From: an uncultured Eubacterium sp. | Lineage (GTDB): Bacteria > Bacillota > Clostridia > Lachnospirales > Lachnospiraceae | Reading direction: 5' to 3' | DNA length: 42,219 bases | NCBI GenBank assembly: GCA_945920185.1 | Contig: CAMEJP010000012.1 | Location: forward strand, 1 to 42,219 | Part shown: positions 9,840 to 17,210 of the stretch, in pieces | Numbering within the stretch: position 1 is the first letter of the stretch | Layout of the letters: every line of letters starts with the position of its first letter | The notes under the pieces: model-generated | Seen by the model: only the letters and a program-made list of their open reading frames with translations | What the model was told of the DNA's origin: nothing | Database searches by the model: none | Made by a program: the position numbers and the translations under genes

Positions 9840-9983
9840 ATGAATTTGGAAATGTATGAAAATCTGATAATAGCTGATAATACCATATATCTGTATGACG
9901 AAGAATGTATTCCGTGCGAAGAAAGCATGCCTTTAAAAGAAGATGAAAATGATGAGGGTGAAGATGTAATAATGGCATTGTAA
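9840..9983 (+). CDS. Small acidic protein, 47 aa
   Basis: An open frame of 47 codons begins with MNLEMYENLIIADNT and contains a CIPC pair followed by an acidic tail (KEDENDEGEDVIMAL). AAAGGAGA lies directly upstream, slightly close to the ATG at 9840; the in-frame ATG at 9852 is an alternative. It diverges from the 172-residue gene and ends just before a minus-strand terminator. I do not recognise a family. The good SD and the lack of any other gene in this gap are the main support. Confidence 0.5.
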   Translation: MNLEMYENLIIADNTIYLYDEECIPCEESMPLKEDENDEGEDVIMAL

Positions 9984-10027
9984 ACAAAGAAGGGCACAGT
10001 TTAACATATAAAGAAAATTTACCATAC

Positions 10028-10084
10028 AAAAAAGCCGCCGCGCCTGCATAAGCAGGCGTGACAGCTTTTAAGAAACGGCGGCTT
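10028..10084 (-). terminator. Nested-hairpin terminator, minus strand
   Basis: An outer stem (AAGCCGCCG at 10032-10040 with CGGCGGCTT at 10076-10084) encloses a second perfect hairpin (CGCCTGC, loop ATAA, GCAGGCG, 10041-10058). On the minus strand the outer stem is followed by a T run. It ends the transcript of the Cys-rich gene at 10089-10328. Confidence 0.85.
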
Positions 10085-10088
10085 AATA

Positions 10089-10328
10089 CTAGAAGCATCC
10101 GCCACAGCAGAAAAGTATAAGGATGATAATCAACCAAGAGCAGTTGTTATCGCCGCAACCGCCACAACCGCCACAACCGCCGCAACCGTTGTTGTTAAAG
10201 AAAGATGAGCCGTTATTGCATCCGCAAGAGAAGAGTAAAATTAAGATGATAATCCATGAGCATCCTGAGTTGCAGTTATTATCACAACCGCATCCTCCAC
10301 CACAATTTGTTGCTGCTAAATCACTCAT
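10089..10328 (-). CDS. Cys/Gly-rich small membrane protein, probably spore-associated
   Basis: A 79-residue protein with two parallel halves: each has a Cys/Gly/Asn-rich stretch (NCGGGCGCDNNCNSGC; GCGGCGGCGGCGDNNC) followed by a short hydrophobic segment opening with CSW (SWIIILILLF; SWLIIILILFCC). This resembles the Cys-rich proteins labelled 'chorion class high-cysteine' in Lachnospiraceae, and the small glycine-rich YjcZ-type sporulation proteins; the function is unknown. The ATG at 10328 is chosen over one five codons upstream because GGAGG lies at the right distance. It is downstream of, and in the same direction as, the aminotransferase gene. Confidence 0.75.
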   Translation of the reverse strand: MSDLAATNCGGGCGCDNNCNSGCSWIIILILLFSCGCNNGSSFFNNNGCGGCGGCGGCGDNNCSWLIIILILFCCGGCF

Positions 10329-10333
10329 TATTA

Positions 10334-10378
10334 AATCCTCCAAAATCTATTTACAATACAATACTATGTAGGAGGATT
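10334..10378 (-). promoter_or_regulatory. Potential SD-sequestering hairpin before the Cys-rich gene
   Basis: On the minus strand AATCCTCC (10378-10371) is perfectly complementary to GGAGGATT (10341-10334), which includes the SD of the gene at 10328. If transcription starts upstream, the 8-base-pair stem would mask the ribosome binding site. Confidence 0.4.
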
Positions 10379-10386
10379 AAAAAGTG

Positions 10387-11538
10387 TTACCGGATTGAGT
10401 TAAAAATCTTTTCAATATCTTCGTGAGGTATTACGAGAGCAAATCTTACATAGCCTTCTCCGAGGCTTCCAAAGCTGCTTCCCGGCGTACACAAAACGCC
10501 TGTGCGCTCAAATAAAGACATAACAAATTCTTCAGAAGAATTGAAACCGTCCGGAATTTTTGCCCACATAAACATTGAACCCTTAGAAGGCATAGGCGTA
10601 AGTCCCAGCTTTTTCATACCCTTTTCCAAAGCATTTCGTCTCTTTTCATAAAAAGCGCATTGTGTAAGCACACCCTCCTGAGGTCCGTTAAGAGCCGCTA
10701 TGGCAGCTTTCTGTACGAGGAAGCTTGTACCGTAGTCAAACTGTGAACGGACAGTCCTGAATTTCTCTACAATCTCACTGTTTCCAAGTAAAAATGAAAT
10801 TCTAAGGCCTGTAAGGTTGTACGTTTTTGAAAGTGAATTAAATTCAACGCCTACCTCCTTTGCTCCTTCATACGCAAGGAAAGAACCGCATTTTATGCCG
10901 TCATATACTATTTCTGAGTAGGCATTGTCATGAATGACAATAATATTGTATTTTTTGGCAAAGGCTATGAGTCTTTTATAAAAGTCGTCATCAGCAACGG
11001 CACACACAGGGTTAAGAGGGTAAGATACCACGATGGCTTTGGCGCGTGCAGCTGTTTCAGGGCTTATGGAATCAAAATCTATGATATAGTTATTTTCAGG
11101 CAGAAGATTATAATATTCTACATTTGCACCGCAAAGAAAAGGTCCTATCTCAAATATCGGGTATCCCGGATTAGGAACAAGAACGGTATCACCGATGTTA
11201 CATAGTGCAAGGGCGATATGCGCCATACCCTCCTGTGTTCCGAATACGGAAGTTATCTCATTATCCAAAAGAGTGACACCGTATCTTTTTATGTACCAGC
11301 TTTTTACGGCTTCCTTAAGTTCCTGTGTGTCGCCAAGAGAATATTTGTAGTTCTCGGGATTAAGCGCAGCTTCTGACACTGCTTTCATAATATGTGAAGC
11401 AGGAGCGAAATCAGGGGTGCCGACAGTGAAATTGTATACGGCTTTCCCTTCCTTAAGACGCTTGTCCTTAAGCTCGTTAAGTATATTAAAAATGTTGCTT
11501 CCAAATCTGTTTGCTCTCTCGGAAAATTCTATGTTCAT
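10387..11538 (-). CDS. Pyridoxal-phosphate aminotransferase, class I/II
   Basis: A 383-residue fold-type I aminotransferase. The PLP-binding lysine is in SLSKTYNLTGLR, with YPLNPVCAV and HDNAYSEIVYDG motifs upstream and a C-terminal substrate-binding Arg in GYVRFAL. The run KEVGVEFNSLSKTYN resembles the LL-diaminopimelate/alanine aminotransferase group, so substrate is uncertain; aromatic amino acids are possible given nearby aro genes. Translation from 11538 is favoured because GGAGA lies seven bases upstream; the longer upstream frame overlaps the promoter region. It diverges from aroD. Confidence 0.9.
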   Translation of the reverse strand: MNIEFSERANRFGSNIFNILNELKDKRLKEGKAVYNFTVGTPDFAPASHIMKAVSEAALNPENYKYSLGDTQELKEAVKSWYIKRYGVTLLDNEITSVFGTQEGMAHIALALCNIGDTVLVPNPGYPIFEIGPFLCGANVEYYNLLPENNYIIDFDSISPETAARAKAIVVSYPLNPVCAVADDDFYKRLIAFAKKYNIIVIHDNAYSEIVYDGIKCGSFLAYEGAKEVGVEFNSLSKTYNLTGLRISFLLGNSEIVEKFRTVRSQFDYGTSFLVQKAAIAALNGPQEGVLTQCAFYEKRRNALEKGMKKLGLTPMPSKGSMFMWAKIPDGFNSSEEFVMSLFERTGVLCTPGSSFGSLGEGYVRFALVIPHEDIEKIFNSIR

Positions 11539-11600
11539 AATAAATCTCCATTCTGTCATAATGAATTTGTACAAGCTGTACGGATATCGACATACATATA

Positions 11601-11629
11601 AACATACACCAATGTAAGGCAAATGTCAA
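11601..11629 (-). promoter_or_regulatory. Probable promoter of the aminotransferase gene
   Basis: On the minus strand TTGACA (11629-11624) and TATGTT (11606-11601) are 17 bases apart. The 5' leader would be about 55 bases. Confidence 0.6.
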
Positions 11630-11665
11630 AGCTATAAAAAAATGTCTGTAAAAATCTGTATTTTA

Positions 11666-11674
11666 TGTTATACT
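11666..11674 (+). promoter_or_regulatory. Extended -10 promoter of aroD
   Basis: TG followed by one base and TATACT (11669-11674) forms an extended -10 element; no good -35 is visible, as is usual for this type. Confidence 0.5.
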
Positions 11675-11681
11675 AATGTAG

Positions 11682-11711
11682 AATGACCGATACAGGCAGT
11701 ATCGGTTCATT
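11682..11711 (+). promoter_or_regulatory. Leader hairpin upstream of aroD
   Basis: AATGACCGATAC pairs with GTATCGGTTCATT (12 pairs, one bulged T, loop AGGCA) at the very start of the predicted aroD transcript. There is no T run, so it is not a terminator; it could stabilise the mRNA or bind a protein. Confidence 0.5.
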
Positions 11712-11749
11712 AGCATGAAGCAGATTGCAAATTTAGGCAGAGAAAGAGT

Positions 11750-12502
11750 GTGAAAACCATGGAAATCAGGATAAATGACCTTGTGTTGGGCGACGGTAAG
11801 CCTAAAATATGTGTGCCGATAGTTTCCGGTACAAACGAAGCTGTTCTTGAAGAGGCAGAAGAGATTCTCAATTCACCTTGTGATATTGTGGAATTCAGGG
11901 CAGATTTTTATGAAAATGTGAAAGATGCTGATAAAACATGTGAACTGTTGGGAAGACTTAAGCAGATACTTTCAGGAAAGGTTTTGCTGTTTACCATAAG
12001 GACAAAAAAAGAGGGAGGAAACCTCGATATATCGTACAATGAATATTCACATATTCTTCGTGTGGTGGCAGAAAGCAGGCTGGCAGAACTTATAGACGTA
12101 GAATGTTATATGGATAAAGAAGTGCCTTATCTCATATCGGATATACAGGCATGCGGAATTCGTGTCGTAGGTTCAAACCATGATTTTTATAAGACGGACA
12201 GCAGGGAGGAATTGTGTGCAAGACTTCAGTATATAAGCGACACGGGTGCAGATATACCTAAACTTGCGGTTATGCCTAATGTAAGACAGGACGTAGTGAA
12301 CCTTTTGACTGCTACTTACGATATGTCTTTAAAGCTTGGTAAGCCTGTAATCACTATGGCTATGGGTAAGCTTGGCACCATAAGCCGTATAAGCGGAGCA
12401 ACCTTTGGAAGTGCGGTAACGTTTGGAAGTGTCAGAAAGGCTTCGGCACCGGGACAGATATCGGCAACAGAGCTGAAAAACATTTTGGATATTGTAGGAT
12501 AA
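11750..12502 (+). CDS. aroD: 3-dehydroquinate dehydratase, type I
   Basis: Dehydrates 3-dehydroquinate to 3-dehydroshikimate through a Schiff base. The 250-residue length and N terminus (KTMEIRINDLVLG, PKICVPI) fit the type I class. Catalytic His is in GSNHDF, the Schiff-base Lys in IPKLAVMP and the carboxylate-binding Arg in GTISRISGATFGS. The GTG at 11750 gives an MKT start like other type I enzymes, but the SD-like AAAGAG at 11742-11747 is better spaced for the ATG at 11759, three codons later. It is separated from other aro genes and is transcribed alone or with sulP. Confidence 0.95.
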   Translation: MKTMEIRINDLVLGDGKPKICVPIVSGTNEAVLEEAEEILNSPCDIVEFRADFYENVKDADKTCELLGRLKQILSGKVLLFTIRTKKEGGNLDISYNEYSHILRVVAESRLAELIDVECYMDKEVPYLISDIQACGIRVVGSNHDFYKTDSREELCARLQYISDTGADIPKLAVMPNVRQDVVNLLTATYDMSLKLGKPVITMAMGKLGTISRISGATFGSAVTFGSVRKASAPGQISATELKNILDIVG

Positions 12503-12542
12503 TAAACCTTGCATATGGCATAAGTTCATTTTTTGTACAGCC

Positions 12543-12571
12543 TTGACAAAATCATACAATGAAACTATAAT
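12543..12571 (+). promoter_or_regulatory. Consensus promoter of the SulP transporter gene
   Basis: TTGACA (12543-12548) and TATAAT (12566-12571) are both perfect consensus hexamers with a 17-base spacer, predicting strong constitutive transcription unless a repressor acts. Confidence 0.85.
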
Positions 12572-12607
12572 TATTCGGTTGATTAAATTCACTGGAGGAA
12601 AAAGAAA

Positions 12608-14290
12608 ATGGACGCAAAGAAGTCAGGATTTTCTGCGGGAGGATATTTTAAAGATATAACCCCTAAGCTGTTTACATGTTTAAAGGGTTACAAGGCAGAT
12701 CAGTTTGCCAAGGATGTTATTTCGGGAATTATAGTTGCCATTATAGCGTTGCCGCTTTCGATAGCATTGGCACTCGCTTCGGGTGTAGGACCTGAGCAGG
12801 GTCTGTATACTGCCATAGTTGCAGGATTTATCATTGCCGTACTGGGAGGAAGCCGTGTTCAGATAGCCGGACCGACGGCAGCATTTGCCACAATAGTTGC
12901 AGGAATAGTTGCAAAAAATGGAATGGAAGGTCTTGCTGCCGCAACAATAATTGCAGGTATCATACTTGTGATAATGGGACTGTGCAAGTTCGGAAGTCTT
13001 ATAAAATATATTCCTTATACAATAACAACGGGCTTTACCGCAGGTATAGCAGTTACAATCGTTATAGGCCAGATTAAAGATTTTCTGGGACTTACCTTTA
13101 AGAGTGCTCCTGTGGAGACTATGGAGAAGGTTGAGGCAATCGCAAAAAGTATCTCAACCGTCAACTGGTACGCCCTTCTTATAGGTGTGATTTCACTTGC
13201 AATACTTATAATATGGCCGCGTATTAAATATGTGAACAAGATACCGGGTTCGCTTATTGCCGTAATAGTAGCAAGTGCAATCGTTAAGCTTTCAGGTATG
13301 CAGGTCAATACGATAGGAAGCCTTTATACCATATCGGCAAGTCTTCCTGAATTTAATATGCCTTCACTTTCTTTTGGAGTGATTAAAAGCGTGCTGCCAG
13401 ATGCATTTACCATTGCCGTTCTGGCAGGTATAGAATCGCTTTTATCATGTGTTGTTGCTGACGGTATGATTGGAAGCAGACACCGTTCAAATGCCGAGCT
13501 TGTGGCGCAGGGCGTCGGAAATGTAGGCTCTGCACTGTTTGGCGGTATTCCGGCAACGGGTGCCATTGCGAGAACGGCTGCAAATATCAAAAACGGAGGA
13601 CGTACTCCGATAGCGGGTATGGTACACTCAGTCACACTGCTTCTTATACTTGTGCTTCTTATGCCGTATGCTTCGCTGATTCCGATGCCTACGATTGCGG
13701 CAATTCTCTTTATGGTGGCATACAATATGTGCGGCTACAGAGAGTTTATAAAGCTGGTTAAGAGAGCACCTAAGAGCGACGTGCTTGTATTGGTTGCAAC
13801 CTTTATTCTTACAATAGTATTTGACCTTGTAGTGGCTATTGAGGTTGGAATTATTATGGCTGCTATCCTCTTTATGAAGAGAATGTCAGATACGGCTGAG
13901 ATTAAAGGCTGGAAATATATTGAGGATGAGGAAGATGACGCAGAGAGCATCAATTTAAGAAAAGTTCCGAAGAATACTCTTGTATATGAGATTACAGGTC
14001 CTATGTTCTTTGCGGCAGCAGACAAGTTTATGGAAATATCCCTGGATCCAAGCATCAATGTTATAATACTAAGAATGAGAAGCGTTCCTGCCATGGACGT
14101 CACGGCTCTCCATACATTAGAGAGTGTGCTTGAGACGTGCAAGAAGCATAATATTGTGCTTCTTATGTCGCATGTTCAGGAGCAGCCTATGTCTATGATG
14201 AAGCGGGCAGGCTTTGATAAGGCAGTAGGAGTTGAAAACTTCTGTGAAAATATTGATGCGGCTTTGGCAAGGGCAGAGAAAATATCATAG
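12608..14290 (+). CDS. SulP-family anion transporter with STAS domain
   Basis: A 560-residue integral membrane transporter of the SulP/SLC26 family. The membrane domain (about residues 25-430) begins with the family pattern DVISGIIVAIIALPLSIALALASG and contains GPTAAF. The C-terminal 110 residues form a cytoplasmic STAS domain with the conserved AMDVTAL stretch. Known family substrates include sulfate and bicarbonate; the sequence does not decide which. GGAGG sits nine bases before the ATG, under a consensus promoter. Two CobW-type GTPase genes follow on the same strand. Confidence 0.93.
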   Translation: MDAKKSGFSAGGYFKDITPKLFTCLKGYKADQFAKDVISGIIVAIIALPLSIALALASGVGPEQGLYTAIVAGFIIAVLGGSRVQIAGPTAAFATIVAGIVAKNGMEGLAAATIIAGIILVIMGLCKFGSLIKYIPYTITTGFTAGIAVTIVIGQIKDFLGLTFKSAPVETMEKVEAIAKSISTVNWYALLIGVISLAILIIWPRIKYVNKIPGSLIAVIVASAIVKLSGMQVNTIGSLYTISASLPEFNMPSLSFGVIKSVLPDAFTIAVLAGIESLLSCVVADGMIGSRHRSNAELVAQGVGNVGSALFGGIPATGAIARTAANIKNGGRTPIAGMVHSVTLLLILVLLMPYASLIPMPTIAAILFMVAYNMCGYREFIKLVKRAPKSDVLVLVATFILTIVFDLVVAIEVGIIMAAILFMKRMSDTAEIKGWKYIEDEEDDAESINLRKVPKNTLVYEITGPMFFAAADKFMEISLDPSINVIILRMRSVPAMDVTALHTLESVLETCKKHNIVLLMSHVQEQPMSMMKRAGFDKAVGVENFCENIDAALARAEKIS

Positions 14291-14349
14291 CCGGATGACG
14301 TGTGTTGATAAGAATACGCCCTTAAAATATAAGAATGGAGGAAATTAGA

Positions 14350-15546
14350 ATGACAAAGATTGACATTATTTCAGGTTTTTTAGGTGCGGGAAAGACTACA
14401 TTTATCAAAAAGCTTCTGAGTGAAGCACTTAAAGGCGAACAGGTAGTGCTTATCGAGAATGAATTTGGCGAGATAGGCATTGACGGAGGTTTCCTTAAGG
14501 ATTCCGGTATTGAAATCCGCGAAATGAATTCAGGATGTATATGTTGTTCGCTTGTAGGAGATTTTGGTGCGTCTTTAAAAGAAGTAATTTCAAAATATTC
14601 TCCTGAAAGAATTATTATTGAGCCTTCAGGCGTCGGCAAGCTTTCCGATGTAATAAAAGCAGTGGAAGGTGTTATTGATGAGTGCGATGTTGTGCTTAAC
14701 AGCACTGTAACGGTAGTTGACGGTTCAAAATGCAAAATGTATATGAAGAACTTCGGAGAGTTTTTTAACAATCAGGTAGCGAGTGCCGGAACTATTATTA
14801 TGAGCAGAACTGATAAAATGTCAGACGAGAAAATCGGCGAGGTAACAGCAATGCTGAGAACTCTCAATAATACTGCATCCATAGTAACTACGCCTATTGA
14901 TAAGCTGACAGGCTCTAAGGTTCTTGAACTTATGGAAAACGGTTCACATCTTGAGGAGGAACTTCTCCATGAGGTATTGGAAAGCCTTGAGGAGGAAGAA
15001 GAGCACGAGCATCATCACCACGAGCATGACCACCACCATCATGAAGAAGGTAAGGAGTGTTGCTGCGGACATGAGCACGAGCATGAGCATCACCACCATG
15101 AGGAAGGCGAAGAGTGCTGCTGCGGACATGACCACGAGCATGAACATCACCACCATGAGGAAGGTAAGGAGTGTTGCTGCGGACATGACCACGAGCATGA
15201 ACATCACCACCATGAGGAAGGTGAGGAGTGCAGTTGCGGACATCATCATCACCATCACCATGCAGATGAGGTGTTTACAAGCTGGGGAAGAGAAACAAGC
15301 AGAAGTTATGAAAAATCAGAGCTTCAGGCTATTCTTGATAAACTGGCAAATACAGAGGAATATGGCGTAATCTTAAGAAGCAAGGGTATGATAAAGCAGG
15401 CCGACAGTGACAGGTGGTTTTATTTTGACCTTGTACCGGGCGAGATAGAGATAAGGGAAGGCGAGCCTGAGTTTACGGGAAAACTCTGCGTTATCGGTTC
15501 AAAACTTGATGAAGAGAAGCTGGCTGAGCTTTTTAGATTGGTTTAG
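14350..15546 (+). CDS. CobW/COG0523 GTPase with His/Cys-rich repeat
   Basis: A G3E-family GTPase of the kind that inserts or delivers metals, often zinc. It has a Walker A motif GFLGAGKTTF at residues 9-18, NEFGEIGIDG, the metal-binding CxCC as CICC near residue 61, EPSGVGKLSDV and SRTDK for guanine recognition. Residues about 218-304 are a His/Glu/Cys-rich insert of 19-residue repeats ending in seven His, followed by a CobW C-terminal domain. The ATG at 14350 is chosen because GGAGG lies eight bases upstream; the ATG at 14335 is itself part of that SD. The next gene encodes a second, divergent relative. Confidence 0.92.
   Translation: MTKIDIISGFLGAGKTTFIKKLLSEALKGEQVVLIENEFGEIGIDGGFLKDSGIEIREMNSGCICCSLVGDFGASLKEVISKYSPERIIIEPSGVGKLSDVIKAVEGVIDECDVVLNSTVTVVDGSKCKMYMKNFGEFFNNQVASAGTIIMSRTDKMSDEKIGEVTAMLRTLNNTASIVTTPIDKLTGSKVLELMENGSHLEEELLHEVLESLEEEEEHEHHHHEHDHHHHEEGKECCCGHEHEHEHHHHEEGEECCCGHDHEHEHHHHEEGKECCCGHDHEHEHHHHEEGEECSCGHHHHHHHADEVFTSWGRETSRSYEKSELQAILDKLANTEEYGVILRSKGMIKQADSDRWFYFDLVPGEIEIREGEPEFTGKLCVIGSKLDEEKLAELFRLV
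15019..15249 (+). repeat. 57-bp in-frame tandem repeat encoding a metal-binding tract
   Basis: Three full 57-bp units (15061-15117, 15118-15174, 15175-15231) plus partial copies on both sides encode 19-residue repeats of the type CCGHDHEHEHHHHEEGEEC. The copies differ only at a few bases, suggesting recent expansion by slippage or unequal crossover. Confidence 0.9.
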
Positions 15547-15560
15547 TATAAAAGATGCTT

Positions 15561-15585
15561 AATCCCCGCCGTAAAAGCGGGGATT
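15561..15585 (+). terminator. Hairpin between the two CobW-like genes, weak terminator or attenuator
   Basis: AATCCCCGC and GCGGGGATT form a perfect nine-base-pair stem with a seven-base loop. The following tract (TTTGTAT) is short of U residues, so read-through into the next gene is likely. Confidence 0.55.
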
Positions 15586-15615
15586 TGTATCAGGAAGAAA
15601 GGATGTATAGGAAAT

Positions 15616-16554
15616 ATGGACGAGAAAATACCGGTATATTTTATAAATGGCTTTCTTGAAGCAGGAAAAACGAATTTTATCAACTTTACGGTCGGACAGG
15701 ATTATTTTTCCATAAAGGGCACTACCCTTCTCATAGTATGTGAAGAGGGGCTTGAAGAGTATGATGAGAAATTCTTAAAAAAGCATAAGACAGTGCTAGA
15801 ACTTGTAGAAAACGAGGAGGATTTGACAGAAGACCTTATAAAGGACATGGTGATAAAGCACAGACCGTCAAGAATTATTGTTGAGTACAACGGAATGTGG
15901 AGAATGGCGTCATTCCCGCTTCTTCCGTATTTTGAAGTAGAGCAGCAGATTACCATAGTGGATGGCAATACATTTACAAATTATTTTGCTAATATGAAGT
16001 CGCTGTTTGCCGAAATGGTAAGAAATTCCGAACTTGTGCTTGTAAACCGATGTGACGCCATAGAGGATTACTCTTCGTCAAGACGCGCCATAAAGGCTCT
16101 TGCGACAAGGGCAGAGGTTGTGTTTGAAAATGTTCACGGCGAGGAGATTGATTTTTCTGGCGAGGATTTGCCATATGATTATAATGCACCTGTTATAGAA
16201 ATAAGCGATGAAAATTACGGAATATGGTTCTTTGACGCACTCGACCACAGAGAAAGATACGAGGGAAAGACTGTATTGATAAAGGGAATGGTGCTTATGG
16301 CACCCGATATGCCAAAGCACACGTTTATTCCGGGCAGAATGGCTATGACCTGCTGTGCAGATGACATATCATTCTTAGGATTTCTGTGCAAATATCAACG
16401 CTCAGATACGCTTACAAACAGACAATGGGTAAGCGTAAAGGCAACAGTAACTTATTCTTATCAAAAGGATTACGGCGGAGTTGGCCCGGTACTAAGTGCC
16501 ATTGAAGTGACAGGCGCAAAGCCGGCGGATGTAGAAGTGCTTAATTTTAATTGA
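15616..16554 (+). CDS. CobW-like GTPase fused to a YcgQ/TIGR03943-like C-terminal domain
   Basis: The first 190 residues of this 312-residue protein follow the COG0523 GTPase plan: Walker A GFLEAGKTNF, IIVEYNGMW in place of EPSG, and VNRCD for guanine recognition. The CxCC metal motif is missing: the aligned stretch reads LVENEEDLTED. From about residue 196 the sequence changes to YEGKTVLIKGMVL, FIPGRMAMTCCADD and a FLCKY strand, resembling the C-terminal region of the YcgQ/TIGR03943 family, which is linked to zinc homeostasis in Bacillus. GAAAGGA is upstream of the ATG. Pairing with an intact CobW protein suggests a partner or regulatory role; the function is inferred. Confidence 0.8.
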   Translation: MDEKIPVYFINGFLEAGKTNFINFTVGQDYFSIKGTTLLIVCEEGLEEYDEKFLKKHKTVLELVENEEDLTEDLIKDMVIKHRPSRIIVEYNGMWRMASFPLLPYFEVEQQITIVDGNTFTNYFANMKSLFAEMVRNSELVLVNRCDAIEDYSSSRRAIKALATRAEVVFENVHGEEIDFSGEDLPYDYNAPVIEISDENYGIWFFDALDHRERYEGKTVLIKGMVLMAPDMPKHTFIPGRMAMTCCADDISFLGFLCKYQRSDTLTNRQWVSVKATVTYSYQKDYGGVGPVLSAIEVTGAKPADVEVLNFN

Positions 16555-16609
16555 TGTAATTGGACATTAGAAATATTATACGATATATGTATTTTAACTA
16601 AAAATGTAC

Positions 16610-17074
16610 CTATAGATGCGGATACACCCTGGGCAGGGTAAACAGCACCTCCATCTGAAAGCATGGACGTGGAAATTCATCATAAAGCAGCGTACAATCC
16701 GTACTGAATCCGCACTTAAAGCTGTTTCCGACCGAATACATCATATCTTCATTGAGAGTGGCAGTGCTGCCGCTCTCAGTTTTTTCCCACGGGGAAGTTC
16801 CGTTTATTATTTCGCCGCATATGTGGTAATATCCCTCATATACAAGCTGTGAATTATATTCATAGCTTACATACATTTCAACCGGTTTCTTTATATCTGC
16901 ACCCATAGCTGAAAACAGCCTCTGAACCTCCTGTGAAATTCCTGTAACTGCAAGTTCAAAATTGTGTGTGTCGTCATTTGGGTCACTGTCGAATATTGTC
17001 TGCTCGTTAGCATAATAAGTCTTATTAGCTTCAGGCTTTACCTGAATGGTATAATCTCCAAGTTCAAATATCAT
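16610..17074 (-). CDS. Hypothetical protein, 154 aa
   Basis: I do not recognise this protein. It is soluble-looking, acidic, rich in Tyr and Phe, with no signal peptide. The C-terminal half holds three Cys (FKCGFSTDCTLL, RPCFQMEVLF) and a FPRPCFQMEVLFTLPRVYP ending. AGGAAAAGGA lies before the ATG. It converges with the CobW-like gene (the 55-base gap between them has no clear terminator) and diverges from the germination gene. Confidence 0.7.
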   Translation of the reverse strand: MIFELGDYTIQVKPEANKTYYANEQTIFDSDPNDDTHNFELAVTGISQEVQRLFSAMGADIKKPVEMYVSYEYNSQLVYEGYYHICGEIINGTSPWEKTESGSTATLNEDMMYSVGNSFKCGFSTDCTLLYDEFPRPCFQMEVLFTLPRVYPHL

Positions 17075-17210
17075 GGCGTTTTTTGTTCCTTTTCCTGTTC
17101 TTAGATAGCATAAATAAAATCTTTGTGACTATTTTACACTATTTGAATAAAAAAAGAAAGATGGCAAAGAATAATAAAAGTTAAAGCTGACGGTTAGGAT
17201 GGAGATTTGT

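Noticed and set aside
15019-15249. CRISPR array
   Set aside because: The repeats are contiguous, in frame, and without spacers; no CRISPR array is seen in the window.
14924-15370. Other-frame readings through the His-rich repeat, on both strands (14924-15370 plus, 14944-15261 minus)
   Set aside because: They are repetitive by-products of the 57-bp repeat in the CobW-like gene, with unnatural Met/Val-rich composition.
17145-17176. Forespore sigma-F/G promoter before the GerA-type gene (GAATA, AATAATA)
   Set aside because: The spacer of 20 bases is too long and both boxes are imperfect.
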